Positions 25,946 to 33,799 of a DNA stretch of 33,799 nucleotides are shown in pieces (position 1 is the first letter of the stretch; the number at the start of each line of letters is the position of its first letter). The translations under genes were made by a program, and so were the position numbers. Origin of the DNA: Castellaniella sp. (GTDB taxonomy: Bacteria > Pseudomonadota > Gammaproteobacteria > Burkholderiales > Burkholderiaceae_B); NCBI RefSeq assembly GCF_004321985.1, contig NZ_SCQN01000038.1, forward strand, positions 1-33,799, written 5' to 3'. The notes under the pieces are model-generated. The model did not search any database. It had not been told where the DNA came from and saw nothing but the letters and a program-made list of their open reading frames with translations.

Positions 25946-27322
25946 GTGACTGATCCTCCCCTGCCCGCCAATCGCGGGCTGATCTTCACCATCATCGCCT
26001 TCGCGCTGATGATGATGTCGATCGACGCCACCATCGTCGCTACCGCCCTGCACGCGCTGCAGGAAGACCTGGGCGCGCCGATCAATTGGACGAGCTGGAC
26101 CATCACCGCCTACTGGTTTGGCTACGTCATCATGCTGCCGGTAAGCGGCCGGCTAAGCGAACGCTACGGCCACCGGCGGGTGTTCCTGCTGTCCACGCTT
26201 GCATTCGCCGTTACGTCACTGCTGTGCGGACTGGCGACCAACGTGTATGCACTGGTGGCCTTCCGCGCACTGCAATCGGCCGGTGGGGCGGGCCTCACAC
26301 CCGCAGCCACCGGCATCATCGTCACCTGGTTCGGGCGCTCCCGCGACCGGGCTCTCGGTCTATTCGGCGCAGTCTTTCCGGTCGGCGCCATGATAGGACC
26401 CATCTTCGGCGGCCTGTTCGTCACCTACGCAAGCTGGCGCGACGTGTTTTTCGTCAACGTGCCCATCGGCCTGATCATGGCGGGACTGGGCTGGTGGATC
26501 ATTCCCAGGGACCGCGCGGCGGACCGCTCCGCCCGCAGCCTGGACCTGCCCGGAATGGTCTGGCTGGCGCTGGGAGTGGTCGCCGGCATGCTGGGCATCA
26601 GCTACCTGGGGAACCCCGAAGCGACCTTGAGCTCGTGGGGATTCACGCTTCCCATGGCGATCTGCGTGCTGTGCGCCTGCGTCTTCTTCCGCCACATTCA
26701 AAGGGCGGCAGAACCCTTCCTGGCACCCCGGCTGATCTACGGCCGCGGCTTCGGCGCCACGAATTTCCTGAATGCCATGTACGGCGGCGCGGCCTCCGGC
26801 GCGGTGACGCTGGTTCCGCTGTACGCCGCCACACGCTACGGCCTGAATGCGCTGGACGCGGGCACGCTGCTGATCGCACAGGGCATCGCCGCCATCACTT
26901 TTTCCACCCTGGCCGCCTACGCGCTGCGCTGGAGCGGGTACCGCCTGCCCTTCCACGCCGGCGGGCTGCTCATGGCCGTGGGGTTGCTGCTGCTCGCTCC
27001 TGTGCCGCGATTCGGGATCCCCGCCTACGGCTGGCTGGCCACCGCCACCTGCTTCATCGGCGCCGGCGCCGGCATCATGGGTCCGGCCAGCCGAAATGCC
27101 TGCGTGCAGCTCGTACCGGACCAGGCATCGACCATGGCGGCGCTGCGCGCCACGGCGCAGGAACTGGGTGTCATCGTGACACTGGCCGTCACCACGGCTA
27201 TCATGGCCAGAACCGAAACGCCCAGCCTGACGCTAGCCGTCATCTATGCCGCCATGGCCCTGCTCTGTCTGATGATCCAGCCCATCATCCGGCGGGTCCC
27301 TGAACACCACGGCGCTTGGTGA
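25946..27322 (+). CDS. DHA2-family (EmrB/QacA-like) drug efflux transporter
   Basis: A 458-residue inner-membrane proton antiporter. The first helix carries SIDATIVATALHAL, matching motif D1 of 14-helix drug:H+ antiporters; GRLSERYGHRRVF is the loop 2-3 motif A, and AAGTITPAATG-like sequence LTPAATGIIVTWF plus FPVGAMIGPIFGGLFVTYASWRDVFFVNVPIG gives the family motif C and its downstream segment. The start is a GTG at 25946 without a good ribosome binding site; an upstream TACAAT (about 25911) may be its -10. No EmrA-type adaptor gene accompanies it, so it probably works alone. The substrate is unknown. Confidence 0.88.
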   Translation: MTDPPLPANRGLIFTIIAFALMMMSIDATIVATALHALQEDLGAPINWTSWTITAYWFGYVIMLPVSGRLSERYGHRRVFLLSTLAFAVTSLLCGLATNVYALVAFRALQSAGGAGLTPAATGIIVTWFGRSRDRALGLFGAVFPVGAMIGPIFGGLFVTYASWRDVFFVNVPIGLIMAGLGWWIIPRDRAADRSARSLDLPGMVWLALGVVAGMLGISYLGNPEATLSSWGFTLPMAICVLCACVFFRHIQRAAEPFLAPRLIYGRGFGATNFLNAMYGGAASGAVTLVPLYAATRYGLNALDAGTLLIAQGIAAITFSTLAAYALRWSGYRLPFHAGGLLMAVGLLLLAPVPRFGIPAYGWLATATCFIGAGAGIMGPASRNACVQLVPDQASTMAALRATAQELGVIVTLAVTTAIMARTETPSLTLAVIYAAMALLCLMIQPIIRRVPEHHGAW

Positions 27323-27401
27323 CGCCCCGCCATGCCCGGTCAGCGTATGGCAACGCGCCCACCCACCGGGGTGGTATCGTTTGGTTTTACAGGGAGCCGC
27401 C

Positions 27402-28223
27402 ATGACCACGCACCAGCCTGCCAGCGCTTCGCGCCCGGCCCAGGACACCCGACGCCAGACACCCGCCTCACCACGGATCGCGCTCGTGACCGGTGCCTCG
27501 GCGGGATTCGGCCACGCCATCTCGGCCGCACTGTGCCGTGACGGCTGGACCGTGGTGGGGGCTGCCCGGCGGGCGGATCGCCTGAATGCCATCCGCCAGG
27601 AACTCGGTCCGAACTTCCACCCGCTGGAACTGGACGTGACATCCGACACCAGCGTGGCCCACGCCGTGGCCCACATGGCGGCCCACTTTCCCGACGGTCC
27701 GGACCTGCTGGTGAACAACGCCGGCCTGGCGCTGGGCGTGGGACCGGCCCAGCACGCCGACATGCAGGACTGGGAACGGATGATCCTCACCAACGCCCTG
27801 GGACTGAGCCGCATGGTTCACCACTTCCTGCCGGGCATGATCACGCGGGGACGGGGCCACGTGATCAACATCGGATCGACCGCCGGCAACTACGCCTATC
27901 CGGGTGGCAACGTCTACGGCGGGACCAAGGCCTTCGTGAAGCAATTCAGCCGGGGCCTGAAGGCGGACCTGCACGGGACCCCGGTTCGCGTCACGAACAT
28001 CGAACCGGGCCTGGTGGGCGGCACCGAGTTCTCACTGGTCCGCCTGCACGGCGACGAGGCCAAGGCTACCGCCGTCTACAAAGATGCCAACGCCCTGCTG
28101 CCGGAAGACGTGGCCGAAGCGGTCGTCTGGGCGGCCAGCCAGCCGCCGCGCGTCAACATCAGCACCATTGAACTGATGCCCGTCACCCAGAGCCTGGCTG
28201 GCACGCGTGTCTACCGGGGCTAA
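27402..28223 (+). CDS. ydfG: NADP-dependent 3-hydroxy acid dehydrogenase (YdfG-type short-chain dehydrogenase)
   Basis: A 273-residue classical short-chain dehydrogenase. TGASAGFG (30-37) binds the cofactor, NNAG (105-108) stabilises the core, and the catalytic S159, Y172 and K176 (YGGTK) are present; the arginines after the second beta strand (GAARRADRL) favour NADP(H). EPGLVGGTEFSLVR and the end VNISTIELMPVTQSLAG match E. coli YdfG, which oxidises L-allo-threonine and serine and reduces malonic semialdehyde. The N-terminal 25 residues are an extra disordered extension not found in the 248-residue E. coli protein. GGGAG precedes ATG 27402. A weak hairpin follows the stop (CGCCA 28232-28236, TGGCG 28244-28248). 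Confidence 0.9.
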   Translation: MTTHQPASASRPAQDTRRQTPASPRIALVTGASAGFGHAISAALCRDGWTVVGAARRADRLNAIRQELGPNFHPLELDVTSDTSVAHAVAHMAAHFPDGPDLLVNNAGLALGVGPAQHADMQDWERMILTNALGLSRMVHHFLPGMITRGRGHVINIGSTAGNYAYPGGNVYGGTKAFVKQFSRGLKADLHGTPVRVTNIEPGLVGGTEFSLVRLHGDEAKATAVYKDANALLPEDVAEAVVWAASQPPRVNISTIELMPVTQSLAGTRVYRG

Positions 28224-28300
28224 TGAACCCGCGCCATCTCAGGTGGCGTTCAGCCGATCCGGATTAGCATGTGCGCCGTTCACCTCATCGGAGCCTGATC

Positions 28301-28549
28301 TTGGCGACGAAAAAATCCATCTGGGCCATCACCGGACTGGTACTGATCCTGGCTGTCTGGGAAGTCAACGGAACCCTGGTCGAGCGCCGCAACGTGCTGC
28401 ACGAGGAAGGCGCCGACGTCGTTCAACACGCTGCCGGGCGAAATCCGATACCCCATTCCGCCACCGACGATGCAGCATCCGGGCAGACGGCGGACCACCC
28501 GTCGTCACCAACAGTGGCCGGAGTCGCCGACGCTCACAGCCAACACTGA
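28301..28549 (+). CDS. Small single-pass membrane protein, uncharacterised
   Basis: A possible 82-residue protein starting at TTG 28301, with GGAG at 28290-28293 at good spacing. An alternative GTG start at 28271 would add ten residues. One hydrophobic segment (about 5-23, SIWAITGLVLILAVWEV) is followed by a polar tail rich in His, Ala, Ser and Asp, suggesting a membrane-anchored protein with an exported tail. I do not recognise the family. Coding status is uncertain because the gene is short and the start is non-ATG. An inverted repeat (CTGGAC 28560-28565, GTCCAG 28575-28580) just after the stop may help end transcription. Confidence 0.4.
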   Translation: MATKKSIWAITGLVLILAVWEVNGTLVERRNVLHEEGADVVQHAAGRNPIPHSATDDAASGQTADHPSSPTVAGVADAHSQH

Positions 28550-28593
28550 CTGTTGCGTCCTGGACAACACCGGCGTCCAGTCTGGACATTCAT

Positions 28594-28622
28594 TAGGGTT
28601 AACCCTAGTATCAGGGTATAAT
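28594..28622 (+). promoter_or_regulatory. Promoter with a 14-bp palindromic operator-like site
   Basis: A consensus -10, TATAAT, at 28617-28622 is preceded at -35 spacing not by a consensus hexamer but by the perfect palindrome TAGGGTTAACCCTA (28594-28607). This arrangement suggests a promoter controlled by a dimeric regulator bound over the -35 region. The predicted start is about 30 bases before the ATG of the 71-residue gene. Ten bases of the palindrome recur at 30-39. Confidence 0.6.
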
Positions 28623-28661
28623 AGAACAGTTGGGCAAAAGCCCTGCTTTCACGAGAAGCAC

Positions 28662-28877
28662 ATGTTCTACCCTTACAAAAACTTTGGCGAAACCCGCCTC
28701 ACCGACGCGCTCGAGCGCGAACTGCTGATCGAAGCCGAGCAAGCATACGGCTACCGGTCGGGCGAGGTCCTGCTCAGTGCGCTGCAAAAAGCCGCCGCAG
28801 TCCTGCGCCGCTGGCTCACCAGCAGCAGCAACATGGCATCGGCCTATTGGGTCTCGTTCCATCATCGGGCAGCCTGA
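28662..28877 (+). CDS. Small orphan protein, uncharacterised
   Basis: A 71-residue soluble protein, not recognised. A likely amphipathic helical region (about 10-50) contains LERELLIEAEQAYGYRSGEVLLSALQ-like alternating charged and hydrophobic residues, followed by a basic patch VLRRWL and a polar end. GAGAAG lies 5 bases before the ATG. It has its own strong -10 and the palindromic site at 28594-28607, which argues for a real, regulated gene despite its size. The short length, helix and basic patch are reminiscent of small stress-induced proteins such as DUF1127 members, but I cannot confirm that relation. It is followed by a strong hairpin. Confidence 0.6.
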   Translation: MFYPYKNFGETRLTDALERELLIEAEQAYGYRSGEVLLSALQKAAAVLRRWLTSSSNMASAYWVSFHHRAA

Positions 28878-28895
28878 ACGGCCACGCCAGACAAC

Positions 28896-28929
28896 CGCCG
28901 CCCGGCGAGCTGACGCAAGCCGGGCGGCG
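28896..28929. terminator. Strong GC hairpin between convergent genes
   Basis: A perfect 11-bp stem (CGCCGCCCGGC at 28896-28906, GCCGGGCGGCG at 28919-28929) with a 12-base loop fills the spacer between the small gene at 28662 and metY, which converge. No T-run follows on either strand, so it may be a bidirectional pause or mRNA-protecting hairpin rather than a classical terminator. Confidence 0.5.
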
Positions 28930-28949
28930 CGGTACTACGGCAACCGGCC

Positions 28950-30221
28950 TCAAGCAGCAGCCAGCGCCTGATCGAGATCGTCGACCAAGTCATTGACGTG
29001 CTCGATCCCCACGCACAGGCGGACCAGGTCGGCACTCACTCCGGCCGTCTTGAGCTCTTCGTCGGTCAGCTGACGGTGCGTGGTCGTCGCCGGATGGCAG
29101 GCCAGCGTCTTCGCGTCGCCGATATTCACCAGGCGCTTGATGAGCGACAGGCGGTCCATGAAACGCGCGCACGCCTCGAGACCGCCCTTGACCCCAAAAC
29201 TGAAGAGCGACGCCGGGATGCCGCCGTCCATGTAGCGCTGGGCCAACGCGTAGTCCCGGTTGTCTTCCAGACCGGCAAAATTGACCCAGCTGACCTTGGG
29301 GTGGGCCTTCAGGTAGCGCGCCAGCGCCAGCGCATTCTCGCAATGGCGCTCCATGCGCAGCGTCAGCGTCTCGATGCCCTGCAGAATCAGAAATGAATTG
29401 AACGGCGAAATGGCGCCCCCCGTATTACGCAGCGCCACCGTGCGCGCCCGACCCGCAAAAGCGGCCTCGCCGAAGTCATTCACATAGACCACCCCGTGGT
29501 AGGCGGGCTCGGGGTTGTTGAACTGCGGAAATCGCGGATTGCCGCGCCAGGGGAACTTGCCGGAATCCACCAGCACACCGCCAATGCTGGTGCCATGGCC
29601 CCCCAGGTATTTGGTGGCCGCATGAATGACGATGTCCGCGCCATGCTCGATCGGCCGGCAAAGCGCCGGCGTCGGCACCGTGTTGTCCACCGCCAGCGGC
29701 ACCCCGTGGGCGTGCGCAATGGCCGCCAGCGCACCAATATCCACCACGTTGCCCGCCGGATTACCGACCGATTCGCAATACACCAGCCGAGTGTGATCGT
29801 CGATTTCCGCGGCGAACGCCTCGGGGTCGCGCCCATCCACCAACCGGGCCTCGATGCCCAGCTCGCGCAGGGTGTGTCGGAAGAACGTATAGGTGCCGCC
29901 ATAGACCTGGCTGGTCGCCACGATGTTGTCGCCCGCCCGGGCCAGAGTCAGCACACAGGCCGTAATGGCTGCCATGCCGGAGGCAAAGGCCAGGCCGGCC
30001 ACACCGCCTTCCAGCAGCGCAACCCGCTCCTCCAGCACTGCCGTCGTGGGGTTCTGAATGCGCGTATAAATGTTGCCCGCCACCTTCAGGTCGAACAGAT
30101 CAGCACCGTGCTGCGTGTCGTCGAAGTAGTAGCTGGTCGTCTGATAGATCGGCACAGCAACCGAGTGGGTTTCCGGATCTCCGGCGAACCCGCCGTGGAT
30201 GGCAATCGTTTCTCGTTTCAT
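28950..30221 (-). CDS. metY: O-acetylhomoserine sulfhydrylase (MetY)
   Basis: A 423-residue PLP enzyme of the Cys/Met metabolism family that makes homocysteine from O-acetylhomoserine and sulfide. Visible features: ETIAIHGG start, PIYQTTSYYFDDTQHGADLF, YTRIQNPTT, the phosphate-binding SGMAAI segment (81-86), the cofactor-binding D179 and the Schiff-base lysine K204 in HAATKYLGGHGT. The length and the DLFDLKVAGNIYTR segment favour MetY over MetB/MetZ, which are about 380-400 residues. AGGAG lies 5 bases upstream of ATG 30221. A small hairpin, CGGCC-GAA-GGCCG (30242-30254), is close to the ribosome binding site, but no SAM riboswitch was recognised in the 192-base upstream spacer. It can use the sulfide made by CysJI. 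Confidence 0.94.
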   Translation of the reverse strand: MKRETIAIHGGFAGDPETHSVAVPIYQTTSYYFDDTQHGADLFDLKVAGNIYTRIQNPTTAVLEERVALLEGGVAGLAFASGMAAITACVLTLARAGDNIVATSQVYGGTYTFFRHTLRELGIEARLVDGRDPEAFAAEIDDHTRLVYCESVGNPAGNVVDIGALAAIAHAHGVPLAVDNTVPTPALCRPIEHGADIVIHAATKYLGGHGTSIGGVLVDSGKFPWRGNPRFPQFNNPEPAYHGVVYVNDFGEAAFAGRARTVALRNTGGAISPFNSFLILQGIETLTLRMERHCENALALARYLKAHPKVSWVNFAGLEDNRDYALAQRYMDGGIPASLFSFGVKGGLEACARFMDRLSLIKRLVNIGDAKTLACHPATTTHRQLTDEELKTAGVSADLVRLCVGIEHVNDLVDDLDQALAAA

Positions 30222-30413
30222 GGTGTCTCCTGGGGTCGAGGCGGCCGAAGGCCGATGTGCATGGAAATGGTTCTGGTGCTGGCCAGATGCGCGCCATCAC
30301 GCCGCGCTTGTGTTCAATTCCGGCATTCTGGCACGGATGTACATGACCTGGAGTGATATGCAACGACGCATCCGTTCCGACGACGCCCAATCAGAAACCA
30401 CGCGCCTGCACCG

Positions 30414-31403
30414 CTATTTCATCGCAAGCTGGCTGCCCAGAATGCGCCGCAGGCGCACCGCATCGCCGAAGCGTGAGCCATTCATCCCGTGCGCATCGAG
30501 CAGCACCATCGCCAGATTGCGGCCGCCGACCTTGACTACCATGACCAAGCAGTTTCCGGCCTCGCGCGTGGTTCCTGTCTTTGACATCAGGATGTCCCAG
30601 CGCGGCCGGCCCACCAGCATGTTCGTATTGTGGAAGGTCCGGCCGGCAGCGCTGTAGCTAGCGTCCGTGGTGAACTGCCGGATCAGCGGCTGCTGCGAAG
30701 CGGTCCGAACCAGCCTGGCCAGGTCCCGGGCCGACGAGACGTCTTCACTGGACAAGCCGACGGACTCGACAAACCTGGAATTCGTCATGCTCAGCGCCTG
30801 CGCCTGGGCGTTCATCGCCTCGACGAAGGCCGCCATGCCACCCGGATAGGTACGGCCTAGTGCGTGCGCCGCACTGTTCTCGGACGCCGTCAAGGCCATG
30901 TGCAGCAGATCAGACCGGGTCAGCCACATGCCCACTGACAAGCGTGAAGGCAATTCGCTGGGAACACCGACATCGCTGGCATCCACTGCAATCTTCTCAC
31001 CCATGGGCAGACCAGCCTTAACCACCACCAGCGCTGTCATGAGCTTGGTGATGGAGGCAATCGGCCGCACAGCATCTTCGTCGCGCGCGAACAGGACCTC
31101 AGACGTGTCCAGATCCTGTACCAGAATCGCGGTGGACTTGAGCTTCCTGATTTCTTCCGCCGGGTTGTGCGTGACCAGAGACGCCTTGGTACCCGCGTCA
31201 GGATCCAACGGCTCGGGTAGCGCGCCCCAGCGCTGCACCGCGATGCGCCGCCCATAGCCATGCAAGCATATCGGCAGCGAGGGATCCGCATTGCAGGGGT
31301 GGAAATTGGCGACCTGGGCTCGCGCAGGAGAAGACCACCCGCCCGCAACCGCGACCAGAACCGCCGCCACATACAACGCTGCCCGCGCCCGCCATCCCGC
31401 CAT
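30414..31403 (-). CDS. pbpG: D-alanyl-D-alanine endopeptidase PbpG (penicillin-binding protein 7 type)
   Basis: A 329-residue periplasmic serine peptidase of family S11 that cleaves peptidoglycan cross-links. A signal peptide covers about 1-29 (ARA cleavage). The active-site triad of motifs is complete: S117-x-x-K120 (SITK), S174-E-N176 and K275-T-G277. An N-terminal cysteine pair (C37, C46) may form a disulfide. ATG 31403 is preferred, with GAGGG upstream; the frame stays open for over 110 codons upstream but that sequence is not exported-protein-like and overlaps the divergent gene. The 219-base divergent spacer (31404-31622) is AT-rich near 31470-31495 and probably holds both promoters, though none is clear. 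Confidence 0.93.
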   Translation of the reverse strand: MAGWRARAALYVAAVLVAVAGGWSSPARAQVANFHPCNADPSLPICLHGYGRRIAVQRWGALPEPLDPDAGTKASLVTHNPAEEIRKLKSTAILVQDLDTSEVLFARDEDAVRPIASITKLMTALVVVKAGLPMGEKIAVDASDVGVPSELPSRLSVGMWLTRSDLLHMALTASENSAAHALGRTYPGGMAAFVEAMNAQAQALSMTNSRFVESVGLSSEDVSSARDLARLVRTASQQPLIRQFTTDASYSAAGRTFHNTNMLVGRPRWDILMSKTGTTREAGNCLVMVVKVGGRNLAMVLLDAHGMNGSRFGDAVRLRRILGSQLAMK

Positions 31404-31622
31404 GATTGCCCTCGTTTGACCCGCGCAAGACAAAATTCCTCGCGCCTGCCGCCAGACACACGTTGAAAGGTATCTTACTATTATCCATACGGAAGTGACA
31501 TGGTGGCCCCGTGAGAGGGTCGGAGACCGACACGCAGATTCCCGCCGCCGCGAAGACCTGAACAATCCTAAACTGCAGCAGACACAGCCACCCGTGGCCG
31601 GGACACAGAGGAGACAGACCAT

Positions 31623-33164
31623 ATGATGATGAGGTGGGTGACGGAACGGATCAGCTTCCCCGGATCGCTGGCAACATCTCAGTGGAAGTTGGTCGTATTT
31701 GTTTCTTTTGCCGCCTGGATCATCGTCGTAGGGATGCATCATGAACCATGGTTCGACGAAAGTCAGGCCTGGCTGCTGGCACGAGACAGCAGCTTCTACG
31801 AGCTTCTGGCCGAACGCGTACGCTACGAGGGGACACCAGGGCTATGGCACATCCTGCTCTGGCTGGCCATTCGAGCCGGCCTGCCGTTTGATGGCTTCTA
31901 CCTGATTTCCGTGGCTTGTGCACTGATCGGAGCCACGCTCATACTCTGGCGCGCCCCGTTTCCGGCGCCCCTGCGCATGCTGCTGCTGGCCTCTTACTTT
32001 TTCTCCTACCAATTCTCGATCGTTGCACGCAGCTACGCACTGGATCTGGCCCTCGTGCCAGCCCTGGCCTGCGTCTTTCCGCAACGGACGAAAAGGCCAG
32101 TCGCGTACGGATTGCTGATCGGTCTCCTTGCCAACAGCAACGCACACAGCCTCTGCTTTGCCAGCGTACTGGGCGTGGAATGGCTGTGGGTGTTGATCCG
32201 CGTGCATCGAACAAAGGCAGCATCATGGGGCCTGGCTCTGGCCATCGGACTTGGTCTGTTCGCAATGCTCGTCGCTTGGCAGCCGTCCGACAACGCATTC
32301 GTGAACCCTGGGATCAAGGCCCGCTCGGCCCTGGCTGCCGGTCTGCTGTACATCGACGAAGCCTTCATCGACCGACCGACGTTCTGGTCTGCAATCGAAC
32401 CAACCCCGCTGGACATGGCGTACGGCGCGTTCGGTTCAATAGTGCTCCTGCTGCCATCCCTGCTCCTGTTCCTCCGCGCGGGAACCTTGCTACTGGGCAT
32501 GGCGACCATGGTCGCACTGACAGGCTTCTCGGTGATGGTCTACGCAATGCAATGGCACTCCGGTATCCTGTTCCTGGCCTGGATATTCGGTCTGTGGATC
32601 ACATGGCCAGCGATGCAAACCTGGCCAGCATTGGGCCGTATGGTCGTGACCAGCTTCGCCATCATTACGGCAGTACAAGCGACCGAAGGAGTGCACTCCG
32701 GTCTCTGGGATATCAAACATGCCTATACAGGCTCGGTCCAGGCAGCGCAGAAAATCGCCAGCATTCTGTCAGAACGCCCACGCGCCCGCATCGCCGCGGC
32801 AGGATTCCAAGCGATCGAAGTGCAGCCATATTTTCCCCACAATATTTTCGCCAACTTCCATGGCGGCAATCCATCACCGAGCTTTCTCACTTGGAAAACG
32901 AGCGACTGGCGGATCTTTTCAACATTACCAGAAGCGTATGCAATAGCCGCTGCCCAATACGACATCATTCTGATGTCGACTTTCAATATACACCGCGGCG
33001 ACCTCACCCGATTCGATGGTTTCGCTGCAAAGCATGGCTACCGGATTCTAAAGATTTGCCCTGGTAATCGAATCTGGAAGGGATACAACGCAAAAAATGA
33101 CGCGGAGTCGTTTATTATCTATGGTGTCGAAAACGACCAACCCAAAGTCGGCAATTCACCTTGA
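31623..33164 (+). CDS. Polytopic membrane protein, probable GT-C-type glycosyltransferase
   Basis: A 513-residue inner-membrane protein with about ten hydrophobic segments between residues 22 and 355 and a soluble C-terminal domain (about 360-513), expected to be periplasmic. The first extracytoplasmic loop contains EPWFDESQAWLLARD with D45-E46, resembling the acidic catalytic pair of ArnT/PMT-like lipid-linked sugar transferases (GT-C fold). The function is inferred from this motif and topology only; donor and acceptor are unknown. AGGAG lies 9 bases before the first of three tandem ATGs (31623, 31626, 31629). It is followed after 18 bases by another membrane protein gene, suggesting an envelope-glycan operon. 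Its base composition becomes AT-richer toward the 3' end. Confidence 0.75.
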   Translation: MMMRWVTERISFPGSLATSQWKLVVFVSFAAWIIVVGMHHEPWFDESQAWLLARDSSFYELLAERVRYEGTPGLWHILLWLAIRAGLPFDGFYLISVACALIGATLILWRAPFPAPLRMLLLASYFFSYQFSIVARSYALDLALVPALACVFPQRTKRPVAYGLLIGLLANSNAHSLCFASVLGVEWLWVLIRVHRTKAASWGLALAIGLGLFAMLVAWQPSDNAFVNPGIKARSALAAGLLYIDEAFIDRPTFWSAIEPTPLDMAYGAFGSIVLLLPSLLLFLRAGTLLLGMATMVALTGFSVMVYAMQWHSGILFLAWIFGLWITWPAMQTWPALGRMVVTSFAIITAVQATEGVHSGLWDIKHAYTGSVQAAQKIASILSERPRARIAAAGFQAIEVQPYFPHNIFANFHGGNPSPSFLTWKTSDWRIFSTLPEAYAIAAAQYDIILMSTFNIHRGDLTRFDGFAAKHGYRILKICPGNRIWKGYNAKNDAESFIIYGVENDQPKVGNSP

Positions 33165-33182
33165 AAAAGGCAGGCCGACGTA

Positions 33183-33799
33183 ATGAACAGACTTCGTCCA
33201 ACAGAACAAAATGCGATTGGTTATAACATCCTGATCGCAGCGATCTTTATATTGTCCCTATGGGTTGCGAAACATCCCTATCTGGGAATCGTCCATGACG
33301 CCCGATATTACCTACTCCAGACTCTGCATGCACTGGAACCGACAAGGTGGAACGAAGATCTATTTTTCAGGTATGGCTCGCAGGATTCGTTCTCTATTTT
33401 CTCAAGCGTCTATAAATGGCCCGTTGGGGCAATAGGGATCGCCGCTGCCAACCTTCTGGCGATTGTAATCGGCGATGGGCTGTGGTTAGCCTCACTCGGC
33501 CTCTTGGTTTGCAGCATTCTGAACCGTCCGACCGAGCGTCTTGCAGCAGCCTGTGGCGTTATTGCGCTTAACACAGGGTACGGTGGCCTAGACACCCTCC
33601 ACTATGCTGAACCTTTCATAACACCAAGGCTGTTCGCCGAAGCGGCCGTGATGTGTGGCTTCGCGGCCGCATCAAGAGGTCGATATGTCTTGTTGTCGAT
33701 GCTAAGCCTTCTGGCAGCTGCTATCCATCCTCTCTCGGCATTACCCGGAATTGGGATCATTACATTCGACTCGTTACGCCGCGATCGCCGCACCTGGTC
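33183..33799 (+). CDS. Polytopic membrane protein, partial (runs off the window)
   Basis: An open frame from ATG 33183 continues without a stop to the window end (205 complete codons). It encodes hydrophobic segments at about 12-30, 80-112, 118-135, 150-162 and 167-192. The loop after the first helix has LGIVHDARYYLLQTLHALEP, with an Asp-Ala-Arg placed where GT-C proteins keep acidic residues, so a glycosyltransferase-like or related envelope role is possible but not shown. GGCAGG upstream is a fair ribosome binding site. The first 120 bases are about 43% G+C by my count (33181-33300), far below the roughly 68% of a sampled cys-region line, suggesting horizontal acquisition. Confidence 0.7.
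   Translation, partial: MNRLRPTEQNAIGYNILIAAIFILSLWVAKHPYLGIVHDARYYLLQTLHALEPTRWNEDLFFRYGSQDSFSIFSSVYKWPVGAIGIAAANLLAIVIGDGLWLASLGLLVCSILNRPTERLAAACGVIALNTGYGGLDTLHYAEPFITPRLFAEAAVMCGFAAASRGRYVLLSMLSLLAAAIHPLSALPGIGIITFDSLRRDRRTW

Noticed and set aside
30222-30413. Possible SAM-responsive riboswitch upstream of metY
   Set aside because: I could not match any known SAM riboswitch core; only a short 5-bp hairpin near the ribosome binding site is visible.
1-33799. Search for CRISPR arrays, insertion sequences, tRNA and rRNA genes
   Set aside because: No regularly spaced repeats, no transposase motifs or terminal inverted repeats, and no tRNA-like T-arm motif were found by eye in the intergenic regions.

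Overview
The window is GC-rich (about two thirds G+C in the gene-dense middle), almost fully coding, and carries genes typical of a free-living betaproteobacterium of the Burkholderiales, most likely Alcaligenaceae (Bordetella, Achromobacter or Castellaniella-like). This placement rests on recognising the protein families: RdgC, a long PyrB, UreDABCEFG, a TctD/TctE-like two-component pair with an MHS-family transporter, and PbpG. I could not run a search.

Layout. 1-3959 (+): an OmpR-type response regulator, its histidine kinase and an MHS-family transporter, the last two overlapping at ATGA. 3960-4272: a non-coding stretch ending in a strong terminator. 4273-5175 (+): rdgC. 5251-8125 (-): a secreted Sel1-repeat protein followed by pyrB, whose product has an extra N-terminal helix-turn-helix-like region and whose leader holds a perfect 19-bp palindrome. 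8390-13555 (+): urease structural and maturation genes ureDABCEFG. 13618-18035 (-): cysG-cysH-cysD-cysN. 18306-25874 (+): cysJ-cysI-cysP-cysT-cysW-cysA. 25946-28223 (+): a DHA2 drug-efflux-type transporter and a YdfG-type dehydrogenase. 28301-28877 (+): two small uncharacterised proteins, the second behind a palindromic operator-like site. 28950-31403 (-): metY and pbpG. 31623-33799 (+): two large membrane proteins, the second running off the window and markedly AT-richer.

The centre is an assimilatory sulfate regulon in two divergent operons. CysPTWA imports sulfate, CysDN makes APS, CysH (with the four cysteines of an iron-sulfur APS reductase, and no CysC nearby) makes sulfite, CysG makes siroheme, and CysJI makes sulfide. 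MetY, 3 kb beyond cysA, can fix sulfide into homocysteine. The 270-bp divergent spacer contains an unusually regular nested dyad that is a good candidate for the CysB-type activator site.

The most unusual items are the PyrB fusion with its leader palindrome, the operator-associated 71-residue orphan protein at 28662, and the transporter with a roughly 120-residue periplasmic insertion coupled to a two-component system. I saw no IS element, CRISPR array, tRNA or rRNA gene.
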